A model generated the notes under the pieces. The model was given only the letters and a program-made list of their open reading frames with translations. It ran no database searches and was not told where the DNA came from. Below are positions 57,001-64,000 of a stretch of DNA of 64,000 nucleotides, one piece after another; the stretch's first letter is position 1, and each line of letters begins with the position of its first letter. The stretch covers positions 1,860,001-1,924,000 of the forward strand of contig NZ_CP106879.1 of the NCBI RefSeq assembly GCF_025677645.1. The letters are read 5' to 3'. A program made the position numbers and the translations under genes. This DNA is from Curtobacterium poinsettiae (GTDB lineage Bacteria > Actinomycetota > Actinomycetes > Actinomycetales > Microbacteriaceae).

Positions 57001-57163
57001 CGCCCCGGGCGACGACGCTCTTGCCGAGACCGGTCTCGTCGGCGACGAGGAATCGGCCGGAGCTGGCGTCGTCGCCGTAGAACCGCTCGAACACGTGGTG
57101 CACCGCGTCTCGCTGGAACGGCTTCAGCCCGGCGAGCACCGCGTTCGCGTCGAACCCGCTCAC
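54044..57163 (-). CDS. Large SF2 helicase/translocase of a putative defence operon
   Basis: This 1039-residue protein starts at GTG 57163. Motif I is ADETGLGKSVVARG (about 41-54), motif II LDEFQ (279-282), and motif III LLLSATPYK (about 313-320). The C-terminal RecA lobe has VSTSVGQEGIDFHWWSHAVVHWNLP and motif VI QREGRVNRFG (about 904-913). A long insertion of about 500 residues between the lobes has no motif that I know. The set resembles SNF2-like proteins in phage-defence loci such as DISARM or Dpd, but no methyltransferase is nearby. The start overlaps the PLD gene stop (GTGA), so expression is coupled. Confidence 0.8.
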   Translation of the reverse strand: MSGFDANAVLAGLKPFQRDAVHHVFERFYGDDASSGRFLVADETGLGKSVVARGVVARAVEHLQIVDEVKRIDVVYMCSNADLARQNLARLNVTGADAAPLTTRLSLLALEVPRLRAEEGSTEKKVNLVSFTPATSGFSVGGEPAGNARERALIAILLRELLTLNDDEWQATLRLFKRRVSSVERFHWRILDVAREMGQRDGSDRPEPDLETLEGFRDALGHEALHEFRSVLALVTADGAGDRDFESVWNRTGALLGRMRRALAKASLQALEPDLVILDEFQRFRELLDAPETSEAAELAHDLFSFPGVRVLLLSATPYKPFTQAGEAENHHRDFMQTIDFLANRDPAITERVTRAMAEYRACLVSGEDAAAAAKVVRDALLPVMSRSERPNVAGGFTPRMLSSPAPTTDDVLDFVALREFGDEVGAPIDLEYWKSIPYFANFMDGYKPGERARERFGTPEGARAHELLGRSRSLDRSDLDARREIDFGNGYLRTIAADTLGSGWSDLLWVPPSMPYLEPGGAYRAVHDVTKRVVFSAWSGVPTAVASLLSYEAERRASGAATRGTNTDVMRLNYSLEQGRVGSLSTLALFFPHPALAEAGDPLAIARSISAEAGVEAGRAEALVARRLDGSAEAGQPWEAFFARGTGLNEDFVGLVGDAIGGPSEDDEDETEASSGLVRFIEAAIDRMDSADPAQAHPELARFAMHAPGIIAYRAVSRIAPDTIAPATRWTAAFRIANGLRSLFNRAEVNAVLDARYSDLPYWSAVLHYCADGNLQAVLDEYLFQLASDLGTAELTAERLLDLAQHAASVLSLRTVNYVGHDTDVDRTQIRLRSRFSLRYGGRTGTAAGDEQRQADVRAAFNSPFAPFVLVSTSVGQEGIDFHWWSHAVVHWNLPSNPVDFEQREGRVNRFGGHAIRRNVAAAHWADVVASNDPNPWRAAFEAATESSVHIDYGHFAPWWVYPGPASIQRIVMEHPLSKDRLRYEHLRDSLALYRLTLGQPRQEDMVELMKQRGVDGAVVAPIDLRPPTSQGPTEPKG

Positions 57164-58920
57164 CGCGAGCCTCCCAATCGTCGTTGCGCTTCCCACACCG
57201 ACGCCCACAGCTCGTCGAAGCCTTGCGGCAGGACGGCGGTGTCGCCACGGGCGCGCAGGTACTGCACCACGCGATCGACGTCCGCGAGTCCGCGGCCGCG
57301 TGCCCCGACGGACCGGATCAACGATTCGAAGAGCCCGGCGCCGGCGTCTCCACCAGCACCCGCGGTGGTGTTCCATGCGGTGCCTGCACCGGCGCCCGCT
57401 GTTCCGAGCCCGACGAGTTCGAGCAGCAGTGTGATGAAGCGCATGAAGTCGGCCGGGGTCGACAGGTGCGAGGCGATCACGGCGTCGAGTCGGTCGTCCG
57501 GGTCGCCGTGCAGATCAGCAAGCACCACGGTCGACCGTTCCGCACCCTCCCCGTCACGGGCCGTGACGACCAGGTAGGGCGTCACGTCGGGGAGGGCGAC
57601 CGCCTCGATCCAGGAACCGTTCTCGCTCGGCAGCCCCTCGCGGACCTCGTCGGGTCGGGTGATCAGTCGCCACGAGAACCTGACGTCGTCCGTTGCTGGG
57701 ACCATGTCCACGCAGCTGACGCGGAGACGGTATGGTCCGTCCCCTTCGACGTCGATCCGCATCTGCGCGCCAGCGACAGCGCGGAGGACGGCGTCGAGGA
57801 ACCCGCCGGTCTCATCATCGGCGTTCGCCTCGTCGACCGGCTCAACCCTGTGTTCGACGATGAGATCGCCGAGCGCCTTTCTCGTTGCCTCGACCCCGAA
57901 CCTCGCGGCGGACCCGACGAGTTCCACCATCACCTCGACATTGCTGTGCAACGCCGCGTCGGTCGCGTTCAACGATCCCAGCAGCACCCGGGCCCTTCGC
58001 TCGCGGTTCACCACGATGACCTTCGCGTGCAGCCCGCGCAAGACGCCCAGGTGCGTGCCTTCGTTCTCTTCGGCCGGGTCGGCCGCGGCATCGAGCACGA
58101 ACGCGGAGGTCCGCCCGCTGATCGTGCCGCGGGACAGGCGGTTCAGGCTCTCGCTCCGGGAGACGACCAGCAGCTCGCGTCGGATCCCTCCCCGGATGGT
58201 CGCAAAGGCGCCGTCCTGGAGGAACGGGGAGATGATCAAGGCCCGCTCGCCTGACAGATCGGGTCGCGCTGGTGCACCTGACCGCCAGACGTGGAAACGC
58301 AGGTCCTCAAGGTCGTTCGGCGTCTCCCACTCGACGCGCGCGAAGCGCGCGGCGAGCCCTTCGATCCGAACGGTGCGCTCCGGAACGAGCGGAACGACCG
58401 CAGAGCCGGGGAGCGACCGGAGCAGGCCGACGATCGGGGCGTTGCGCGCCTCCAGGCTGGCTGCGTCAGCGGTGTTTCCGGGCGCGCCGTCAAGACTGAC
58501 GACGACATCCCAGCTGCGGTCGCTCGTGAGGTTCCGGCTGGCGCAGACGAACCGGAACGCGGAGATGTCGCCGCTGCGGAACTCGAGGAACCAGACCTTC
58601 GGGTGGAAGATGCCGGCCGGGACGGTCACCGGGTGGAGCATCGGTTCGAGGAATGCGACCAAGCGGTTGTTCCGCGCTCCGAGGGCGATCTCTCCTGCCT
58701 GCGCGAAGACGTCAACGCGGTCGGCGGCGCGGCGGACGGCGTCGAGGATCGCGATGGGGTCGGCCTGCTCGGTGACTCCTCGTGCTGCGAAGGCCAAGGG
58801 GACGCTGAGGGCGGTGTCGAGTCCGAGGGTGAACGTCGTGCCGACTGCGTGCACAAGCTCAAAGCCCGTCGGTGGTCGGAGTTGTTCGGTCAGCGTCGCG
58901 CGGGTCTGCGGTTCAAGCAT
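57160..58920 (-). CDS. Phospholipase-D-like phosphodiesterase protein
   Basis: This 586-residue soluble protein has two PLD half-sites. The first is IFHPKVWFLEF with H106 and K108, then ASRNLT. The second is GLHAKVIVVN with H298 and K300, then GSLNATDAALHSNVEV. Both retain HxK and the following Asn, so an active phosphodiesterase or nuclease is plausible. About 250 residues of C-terminal region, including a Gly/Ala-rich stretch (GTAGAGAGTAWNTTAGAGGDAGAG), follow. PLD-type proteins serve as nucleases in DISARM (DrmC) and other defence systems. It overlaps DUF6361 upstream by eight bases and the helicase downstream by four. Confidence 0.8.
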   Translation of the reverse strand: MLEPQTRATLTEQLRPPTGFELVHAVGTTFTLGLDTALSVPLAFAARGVTEQADPIAILDAVRRAADRVDVFAQAGEIALGARNNRLVAFLEPMLHPVTVPAGIFHPKVWFLEFRSGDISAFRFVCASRNLTSDRSWDVVVSLDGAPGNTADAASLEARNAPIVGLLRSLPGSAVVPLVPERTVRIEGLAARFARVEWETPNDLEDLRFHVWRSGAPARPDLSGERALIISPFLQDGAFATIRGGIRRELLVVSRSESLNRLSRGTISGRTSAFVLDAAADPAEENEGTHLGVLRGLHAKVIVVNRERRARVLLGSLNATDAALHSNVEVMVELVGSAARFGVEATRKALGDLIVEHRVEPVDEANADDETGGFLDAVLRAVAGAQMRIDVEGDGPYRLRVSCVDMVPATDDVRFSWRLITRPDEVREGLPSENGSWIEAVALPDVTPYLVVTARDGEGAERSTVVLADLHGDPDDRLDAVIASHLSTPADFMRFITLLLELVGLGTAGAGAGTAWNTTAGAGGDAGAGLFESLIRSVGARGRGLADVDRVVQYLRARGDTAVLPQGFDELWASVWEAQRRLGGSR

Positions 58921-60157
58921 CGCGTGCCAGCCCCTCGCGGATGTCGATGACGATGTTGCGGACCGTCTGCCAACGGTATGTGAGGGCGTTCGACCCGGAC
59001 GCTCCTGTCCATCCGCGGAGCCGGTCGGGGTTGCCGAGGCGGGCCAGGCCGCGCTTCTGGGATCGCTCACGCGCTCGGACCATGCCGCGTGCCGTGTCGT
59101 CGTCCGCGATGGACGCAAGATCCGTGTCGCGGAGATGCTTTGTCCACTGATCGACGTAGCCGCGAGTGGGTCCGGCGATCCGCGCTGTCGAGTTCGTCGC
59201 GAGCCATGCCCATAGCGCGGTCGTGTCCCAGGCGGTGACCTCGGCGGCATCGGCCTCGAGGGCCCACTCCGTCAAGGCATCCCGGTAGTCGGTGACGGCG
59301 GCGTCCGTCCCGTCGGGGTCGCTGGCGCCGCTTTCGCTGGTGATGATCTCCGCGCGCTCCTCGGCGAGCATGAGGTTGTACAGCAGTGCGGCGCCGTGGT
59401 TCATGATCGAGAACGTCGCCGCAAGACGCAGGAGGTCCCGGGCTTCTGCCGGGAGACCGTCGGTCGCAGGGTCGGCCCACGGACTCGGACTCTCGCGGTT
59501 GGGAGCGACGCCAGTCGTCACCAGGTGCGCCATCACCGTGCCGGGCGCGCGCTCGAGGACCCGGTCGCGGAGGAACCCGGCCTCAGCGTTCGTCAGGTCG
59601 AAACCGCCGTCGACCGATGACGGGAAGCCGTCCGGCATCGGCAGCGTCTCAAACGTCGGCGTCCATGCCCGACCCGATTGGTCGAGCAGATCGTCCTCGC
59701 TCGAGGCCGGGATGCCTCGTCTGTCTCGCTCGCGGAGGCGGTTCAGCAAGTCGGTCGTGCTCTCGATCGAGTCGTCGAGGATGCCGTACGTGCGGAGCGT
59801 GCCCCAGTACAGCGAGGAAGGAAGCGTCTTGAGCGTCTCTCCCGCACGGAGGCCGAGTACGCCGCGCTCGTTGGTCCGCCGGAGTGCGCTGATCAAGGTG
59901 CGTTCGTTGCGTGCTGCTGCCTCGCGCGGGTCCGGTCGCTGTGCGGCGAGCTGGAAGCACCAGGGAACGAAGAGCGCGTAGCGCGCGCGTGTCAGCAGGG
60001 TCGAGGTGCCGGGGAAGAGGCCGTTCGAGATGGCGTCGCGGATCTGGCCGATGCCGAGTTCGTCGCGGCTGTCCCGGTCGGTGAACAGGGCGATGATCTC
60101 GCGCATCCGGCGTTGTTCGTCGGAGGAGGCGTCGAGCCAGGCGATGAGGGAAGGCAT
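58913..60157 (-). CDS. DUF6361-family protein
   Basis: This 414-residue protein begins MPSLIAWLDASSDEQRRMREI. It continues RDELGIGQIRDAISNGLFPGTSTLLTRARYALFVPW, a conserved start that I associate with DUF6361. Function is unknown. No nuclease, ATPase or membrane motif is apparent; the protein is helical and basic near its C-terminus (RERSQKRGLARLGNPDR). It is the first gene of the overlapping DUF6361-PLD-helicase operon, so it probably works with those two proteins. The 257 bases upstream (60158-60414) are AT-richer and likely hold divergent promoters for this gene and the orphan at 60415. Confidence 0.75.
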   Translation of the reverse strand: MPSLIAWLDASSDEQRRMREIIALFTDRDSRDELGIGQIRDAISNGLFPGTSTLLTRARYALFVPWCFQLAAQRPDPREAAARNERTLISALRRTNERGVLGLRAGETLKTLPSSLYWGTLRTYGILDDSIESTTDLLNRLRERDRRGIPASSEDDLLDQSGRAWTPTFETLPMPDGFPSSVDGGFDLTNAEAGFLRDRVLERAPGTVMAHLVTTGVAPNRESPSPWADPATDGLPAEARDLLRLAATFSIMNHGAALLYNLMLAEERAEIITSESGASDPDGTDAAVTDYRDALTEWALEADAAEVTAWDTTALWAWLATNSTARIAGPTRGYVDQWTKHLRDTDLASIADDDTARGMVRARERSQKRGLARLGNPDRLRGWTGASGSNALTYRWQTVRNIVIDIREGLARDA

Positions 60158-60414
60158 GAAGCTCGCATCGATCGGATGAAAGAGGCCGACAATCTAAATG
60201 TCCGAGAAGGGCAGACGCGCTGCCGAACCGTGTGAGCCTCCATCAGTGAAGCGGATGAGCCTCGGACACGCAAAGGTCGTTCGCAACCCCCGCTCCGACG
60301 CCTCGCGCCTTCGGAAGATCGCAATCACATCATGCCTCAACTCTGCACCAGCTCGCGATGACGCGCGACGGTGTTCCCGACACATGACGCTAGCGTGGAC
60401 CCGGAGGTGCGGAA

Positions 60415-61107
60415 ATGGATGACGGCGAGTGGGTTCCTGCGGATCGTTTTGTTGACGAGCAGAGGTGGTGGGTGGCGAGCGAGCTTGCACGGCGGCACGC
60501 AGGGTTCATGATTCGAGAGGTTCGCGCGAATACCTACACGTCGTACCTGGAGGTGGGACCTCGCGCGGGGGAGGCCTTCGAAACCCAAATGGAGCCGACG
60601 ATCCGCATCACCTTGTTCGACATCCACGGGAATTCGTTCCCCGCGGAACGTGCCCTGCTGGGTGCGTCATCACCGCATGAGGTTGTCAAGAAAATCGAGA
60701 GCACCCACGGGATTGCGAACGAGAGCACGCCTGGAACGAACGCGCGCACGCTGGCTTATCGAGTTCTCTCGAAGCTGATGACGCTCACGCGCAACGATCG
60801 AGAGCCCGTTCGGATTGCATCCGCACGTGACAACTGGAGTCAGCACTGGGACGAGGACGAGTTCGACCGCGGTTACCTCGAACAGTTCGTGGGGGCGAGG
60901 GAAGCCGCCGATCGCTTCCCGCATCTCGATCGTCGACACGAGCTGGACTTCTTCTGGGTTCTCCTCAGGAAGGGGGAGCCCGATCGGGTCATCGACGAGA
61001 ACGCAGTCTTGTACCATCGGGAGGACCCGCCGATGGAACTCCTGCCGGTGTATTTCCGTCGACACCTCATGAACGATGTGCTTTCCGTCGTGCTTGCCAG
61101 TTCCTGA
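60415..61107 (+). CDS. Orphan protein of unknown function within the defence-like region
   Basis: This 230-residue soluble protein, rich in Arg, Glu and His, starts at ATG 60415 preceded by GGAGGTG. It has no signal, membrane segment or motif that I recognise. Blocks such as EVRANTYTSYLEVGPRAGEAFETQMEPTIRITLFDIHG look like a folded beta-rich N-terminal half, with a helical second half (LAYRVLSKLMTL). It is divergent from the DUF6361 operon and convergent with the helicase at 61141. Codon use is less GC-biased than its neighbours. Confidence 0.6.
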   Translation: MDDGEWVPADRFVDEQRWWVASELARRHAGFMIREVRANTYTSYLEVGPRAGEAFETQMEPTIRITLFDIHGNSFPAERALLGASSPHEVVKKIESTHGIANESTPGTNARTLAYRVLSKLMTLTRNDREPVRIASARDNWSQHWDEDEFDRGYLEQFVGAREAADRFPHLDRRHELDFFWVLLRKGEPDRVIDENAVLYHREDPPMELLPVYFRRHLMNDVLSVVLASS

Positions 61108-61140
61108 CGTTGAGTGAGCTCAGCGACTCGCGCGAGCGCT

Positions 61141-63396
61141 TCAGTTGAACCTGTCGAGGACTCGTTGGGATAGGAGAGGCGATGCGGCTCCCTGCCAACT
61201 GACGACCAGCTCGTCGCGGGCACGGCTTGCGGCGACGTACAGCAGTGAGCGCTCGCGGAGCTCGGCGTCGGCCCGCTCCTCGGGCGCAGCGTGCTGCAGC
61301 GCCAACTTGTTCGGCACGACACCCGCGGAGACGTCAAACAGGACGACCCGGGAGAACTCGAGGCCCTTGGCGCTGTGCATCGTCATCACCCTGACCTTGT
61401 CGCGTGCGGTCTTCTCCGTTGCGGGGACGTTGCGCGCGGCGAGCTGCTGGACCACGGTCTCGGTCGCGCTCTTCGTTCGGACGAGCACCGCCATCGACTC
61501 CACGTCGCTGGACTGGGCTCTCCAGTCCTCGAGCTGTTGCGCCAGCGCGTCGTACTGCGCCGACGGCGTCTGGTGTCCTCGGACACGTACCTCGGGTCCG
61601 AGTCGCGCGGACCGGTATCCCTCCTCGTCCTGCGGGCTCCCCTCGCTGTCCGTGAAATCGCCGCCTTCGAGCACGCCGAGCGCGTACCGCAGGTTCTGCT
61701 GCGTGGTCCGGTAGTTGAGGGTCAGACGCCGTGACCTGCCCACGATCTTGATGCCGAGACGCGACAGCACGACCCGCTGCCCGTAGATGCGCTGGTGCGA
61801 GTCCTCTGCGACGAACAGGTCGTTGCCGTGCTCGCCGACGAGCGCGCGGAGCATCGTCCAGTGGCTCGGGGAGAGGTCCTGCGCTTCATCGACGAGGACG
61901 TAGTCTGCGGGGCGTTCTTCGGGGTGGGCGTCGAGGTACGCGGCCGCCACAGACGAGAGCTCCGCCCATGAGAGTCGACGGTAAGCACGCGCATTGCGCC
62001 GGAACTGCTCGACGACGGTCCACACTTGCGCGCGCTTCGCCCGGTCGAGCGCCACCCCGCGGCCGGGACGTCGGGCCGCGAAGTAGTCCGCCCGTGTGAT
62101 CACACCGCTCGGCAGGACGACTTGGAGGTACTCGCTCTCCAGGAAAGCGGGCGACCGCAGCTCACCCGGAAGGTCGGGCTTGGCGTCGAACACTGCCTCG
62201 TCCCAGCCGGTGCCGTTCGAGACAAGGGAAGTGGAACGCTCGGCATCCCACCCGATGGCGTCGATCGATGCCTGTTCCCAGCCGGCCGGATCTGCGGCGT
62301 CCCGAACGGCGTGCGCGAGCTGGTCGATCCCCGCTGTGAGGATGCCGCTTTCGCCGAGCTGCGCTGCACGAGGGAGCTGAGGATCGAGACGTTGCAGGTC
62401 TCGGTCGAGCATCCCGGCGAGGGTCCTGGTGAACGTCGTGAGGACGATCCGGGCGTTCGCGTCCCCGGCGAGTTCTCGAGCTCGGTGCAGCAGGACCACC
62501 GTCTTCCCTGTCCCGGCGCCTCCGGTCAAGCGGAACGGACCTTTGTAGGCGCGCGTCGCGTAGGCACGCTGTTCAGGGTGTAGGAACACTCGCCACGCTC
62601 CAAAGTCTCCACCCTCGATGACGCGGCGGAGTTCCTCGTCGTCATCGACGAACGTGAACTGCATCTGCGACGCGGGTCGCTTGAGCGATTCGAGGAGTTG
62701 AGAAGCCTCGGCCTCCGACGCCGTGGCGCTGGGTGCCACGTCCGCGGGATGCTCGTCCGCCGACTGAACAGTGGCCTCGGGCTCATCGCCGCCGAGTCCG
62801 AGTGAGGTCTTGATCCCCTCGATCGAATCGCCGACCGCGAGGCCGAGCGCCGCGTTCTGCTGCCACTGGTTCGGCAAGGCCTCTGCGAACGCCAGGAGTT
62901 CGTCGTCCGCCGCGAATCCGAGGAGCCGCTCGGCGGTCTCGAGGTCGAAGCCGAGCGAGCTCGTCAGGTCGTCGACGGTGTACCCGAACTGGTCGAGGAA
63001 CGGCTTCTGTGACGTCGGCGGCTCAGGAACCCACCGGGCGGATTGGGAAGCGGGTGCCGCCGGTGCGGGCGCTGCGATCAGTTCCGTCACCCCGTTGACC
63101 GGGTTGACCCGGAGCACCTGCGACTTCGCGATCTTGATCGCTTCGTCGTGCTCGTACACGCCAGCGCAGACATACGTCGTCGGCCCCGACGGCACCTCGA
63201 TCTTGTAGAGCACCGCTCGCAGCCCCTGGTCGACGCGACCCGTCCGGGCGCGCGCGTCGGCAGCGTTGACCATCGGCTCGATGTGCAGGCCGGGCAGGGT
63301 GTCGTCCGCCTGGAGCTTGGCCATGAAGGCGAACAGCTTCAACTGGACGACCTTCTCGAGCTTCTGCTGCATGTTCGCCATGACGAGCAACGGCAT
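61141..63396 (-). CDS. UvrD/Rep-like helicase with a RelE/ParE-like N-terminal domain
   Basis: The protein has 751 residues. Residues 10-95 (FMAKLQADDTLPGLHIEPM, GLRAVLYKIE, YEHDEAIKIA) have the strand-and-helix layout of RelE/ParE toxin folds, a fusion seen in some UvrD-like helicases. A variable linker (100-265) follows, then the SF1 helicase: Walker A TGGAGTGKTV (291-300), motif II VDEAQD (502-507), LTLNYRTTQ (motif IV), and VMTMHSAKGLEF (motif V). A C-terminal LLYVAASRARDELVVSW is motif VI. ATG 63396 is one base after the preceding stop, so the two are co-transcribed. Confidence 0.8.
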   Translation of the reverse strand: MPLLVMANMQQKLEKVVQLKLFAFMAKLQADDTLPGLHIEPMVNAADARARTGRVDQGLRAVLYKIEVPSGPTTYVCAGVYEHDEAIKIAKSQVLRVNPVNGVTELIAAPAPAAPASQSARWVPEPPTSQKPFLDQFGYTVDDLTSSLGFDLETAERLLGFAADDELLAFAEALPNQWQQNAALGLAVGDSIEGIKTSLGLGGDEPEATVQSADEHPADVAPSATASEAEASQLLESLKRPASQMQFTFVDDDEELRRVIEGGDFGAWRVFLHPEQRAYATRAYKGPFRLTGGAGTGKTVVLLHRARELAGDANARIVLTTFTRTLAGMLDRDLQRLDPQLPRAAQLGESGILTAGIDQLAHAVRDAADPAGWEQASIDAIGWDAERSTSLVSNGTGWDEAVFDAKPDLPGELRSPAFLESEYLQVVLPSGVITRADYFAARRPGRGVALDRAKRAQVWTVVEQFRRNARAYRRLSWAELSSVAAAYLDAHPEERPADYVLVDEAQDLSPSHWTMLRALVGEHGNDLFVAEDSHQRIYGQRVVLSRLGIKIVGRSRRLTLNYRTTQQNLRYALGVLEGGDFTDSEGSPQDEEGYRSARLGPEVRVRGHQTPSAQYDALAQQLEDWRAQSSDVESMAVLVRTKSATETVVQQLAARNVPATEKTARDKVRVMTMHSAKGLEFSRVVLFDVSAGVVPNKLALQHAAPEERADAELRERSLLYVAASRARDELVVSWQGAASPLLSQRVLDRFN

Positions 63397-63397
63397 G

Positions 63398-64000
63398 TCA
63401 GGAGTCCTTCCGGTGGTGCGGGATTCGGAGGAGAGCAGGATCGTCCGAGGGGGACACGAGGGACCAACCCTCGCCGAGGAGGTCATCGCGGTCCGCACTG
63501 CTCAGCAGTACGTCGAGCGCGATGCGTTCCCCTGGCCATGCGACCGGGATGGGGATGCCGCTGGCCGTTTCGTGACCGAGGGCGGGCACGGCGATGCCGA
63601 CTTCCGCGAGCGGCTGGAGGACCGCTGCCTCTTCCGGTTCGGCCAGCGCGATCAGCTCCTGCCACTCCGTGGTCAGATCCGCGCGGGACTCGTCGCGAAT
63701 CGGCGCCGTCGGCGCCACCGCGACGCTGGCTGTGGCACTGGCAGTCGTGATCGTGACCGGCTTCGCCAAGCGTGCTCCGAGCAGGTTCGACAGCCGCAGC
63801 CACCGTTGCCACGCCTCCCGGAACCCGGGCGCGGTCAGTGCTTCTGGCCCATCGTCGAGCACGAGCACTGTCTCAGGCGGCGTCGCTCCCGTCACGCCGG
63901 CCGGACGACGCGCGAGCATCGCCAGGTGTGTGGAGCGCAGTGCCCACGAAGTCGGACCGACCGTGAGTGGACCCGTGCTATCGAGCGCGAGCGCGATTGC
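63398..64000 (-). CDS. C-terminal part of a large protein, cut by the window edge
   Basis: The frame is open to the edge, giving 200 residues to TGA at 63398-63400: from AIALALDSTGPLTVGPTSWALR to LRIPHHRKDS. The segment FREAWQRWLRLSNLLG is reminiscent of the C-terminal tails of large DEAD/DEAH helicases in defence loci, but no catalytic motif is in view. It is transcribed with the RelE/UvrD-type helicase downstream. What the rest encodes cannot be judged from this window. Confidence 0.55.
   Translation of the reverse strand, partial: AIALALDSTGPLTVGPTSWALRSTHLAMLARRPAGVTGATPPETVLVLDDGPEALTAPGFREAWQRWLRLSNLLGARLAKPVTITTASATASVAVAPTAPIRDESRADLTTEWQELIALAEPEEAAVLQPLAEVGIAVPALGHETASGIPIPVAWPGERIALDVLLSSADRDDLLGEGWSLVSPSDDPALLRIPHHRKDS

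Overview
The window looks like chromosomal DNA of a Gram-positive actinobacterium of the Microbacteriaceae, most probably Curtobacterium or a close relative. The evidence is the very high G+C with strong third-position GC, the actinobacterial 16S/23S/5S genes, a 16S-23S spacer without tRNA genes, a typical actinobacterial rrn boxA leader, and many 1-4 base start/stop overlaps inside operons. The genus call is inference from the 16S text as read by eye. I see no CRISPR array, IS element, prophage or tRNA gene.

Region 1 (1-9070) is a catabolic regulon: a cut-off GntR regulator, then a six-gene overlapping operon (MFS permease, DhaK/DhaL-type kinase, RpiB-like isomerase, TIM-like isomerase, xylose-isomerase-like TIM barrel, NAD-binding phosphogluconate-dehydrogenase-like protein), then a convergent putative lactonase and a divergent SDR. 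The set matches the D-apionate route (ApnL, ApnO, OiaC, LerK, LerI, EryI), which would take the plant sugar D-apiose to D-erythrose 4-phosphate. Three copies of the palindrome CAACCGGTTG lie exactly in its control regions. Region 2 (9179-14676) is mostly housekeeping: two small proteins, a MocR-type regulator divergent from a pyridoxamine-phosphate-oxidase-like protein, an NlpC/P60 cell-wall hydrolase and rlmN. Region 3 (14677-20648) is one complete rRNA operon with promoter, boxA elements, RNase III-type processing stem and a strong terminator.

Region 4 (20725-36808) is a galactoside/mannoside cluster: ROK regulator, GH42 beta-galactosidase, two GH36 alpha-galactosidases, a GH2 beta-mannosidase and a complete Opp-type ABC transporter. 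Its two control regions share a 26-base element. Together it would import and split plant galactomannan-type oligosaccharides. Region 5 (37098-41144) holds an orphan membrane-anchored protein and an overlapping ABC-2 exporter/two-component operon.

Region 6 (41352-50910) is a conflict/export region: a WXG100-like protein, a DUF1023-type alpha/beta hydrolase with a WXG-like N-terminus, four tandem paralogous lipoproteins (candidate immunity array), an oxidoreductase, and a lactococcin-972-type bacteriocin with its dedicated membrane protein and ATPase. Region 7 (50951-64000) resembles a defence island: a frameshifted NERD-nuclease/helicase gene, an EcsC-like protein, an overlapping DUF6361-PLD-helicase operon, an orphan, and a UvrD-like helicase with a RelE/ParE-like N-terminus behind the end of another gene.

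Two families of long intergenic hairpins (three copies each) are scattered over the window at operon ends. Three genes carry apparent disruptions: an in-frame TGA at 50836, an in-frame TGA at 46034 and a one-base frameshift near 52338.
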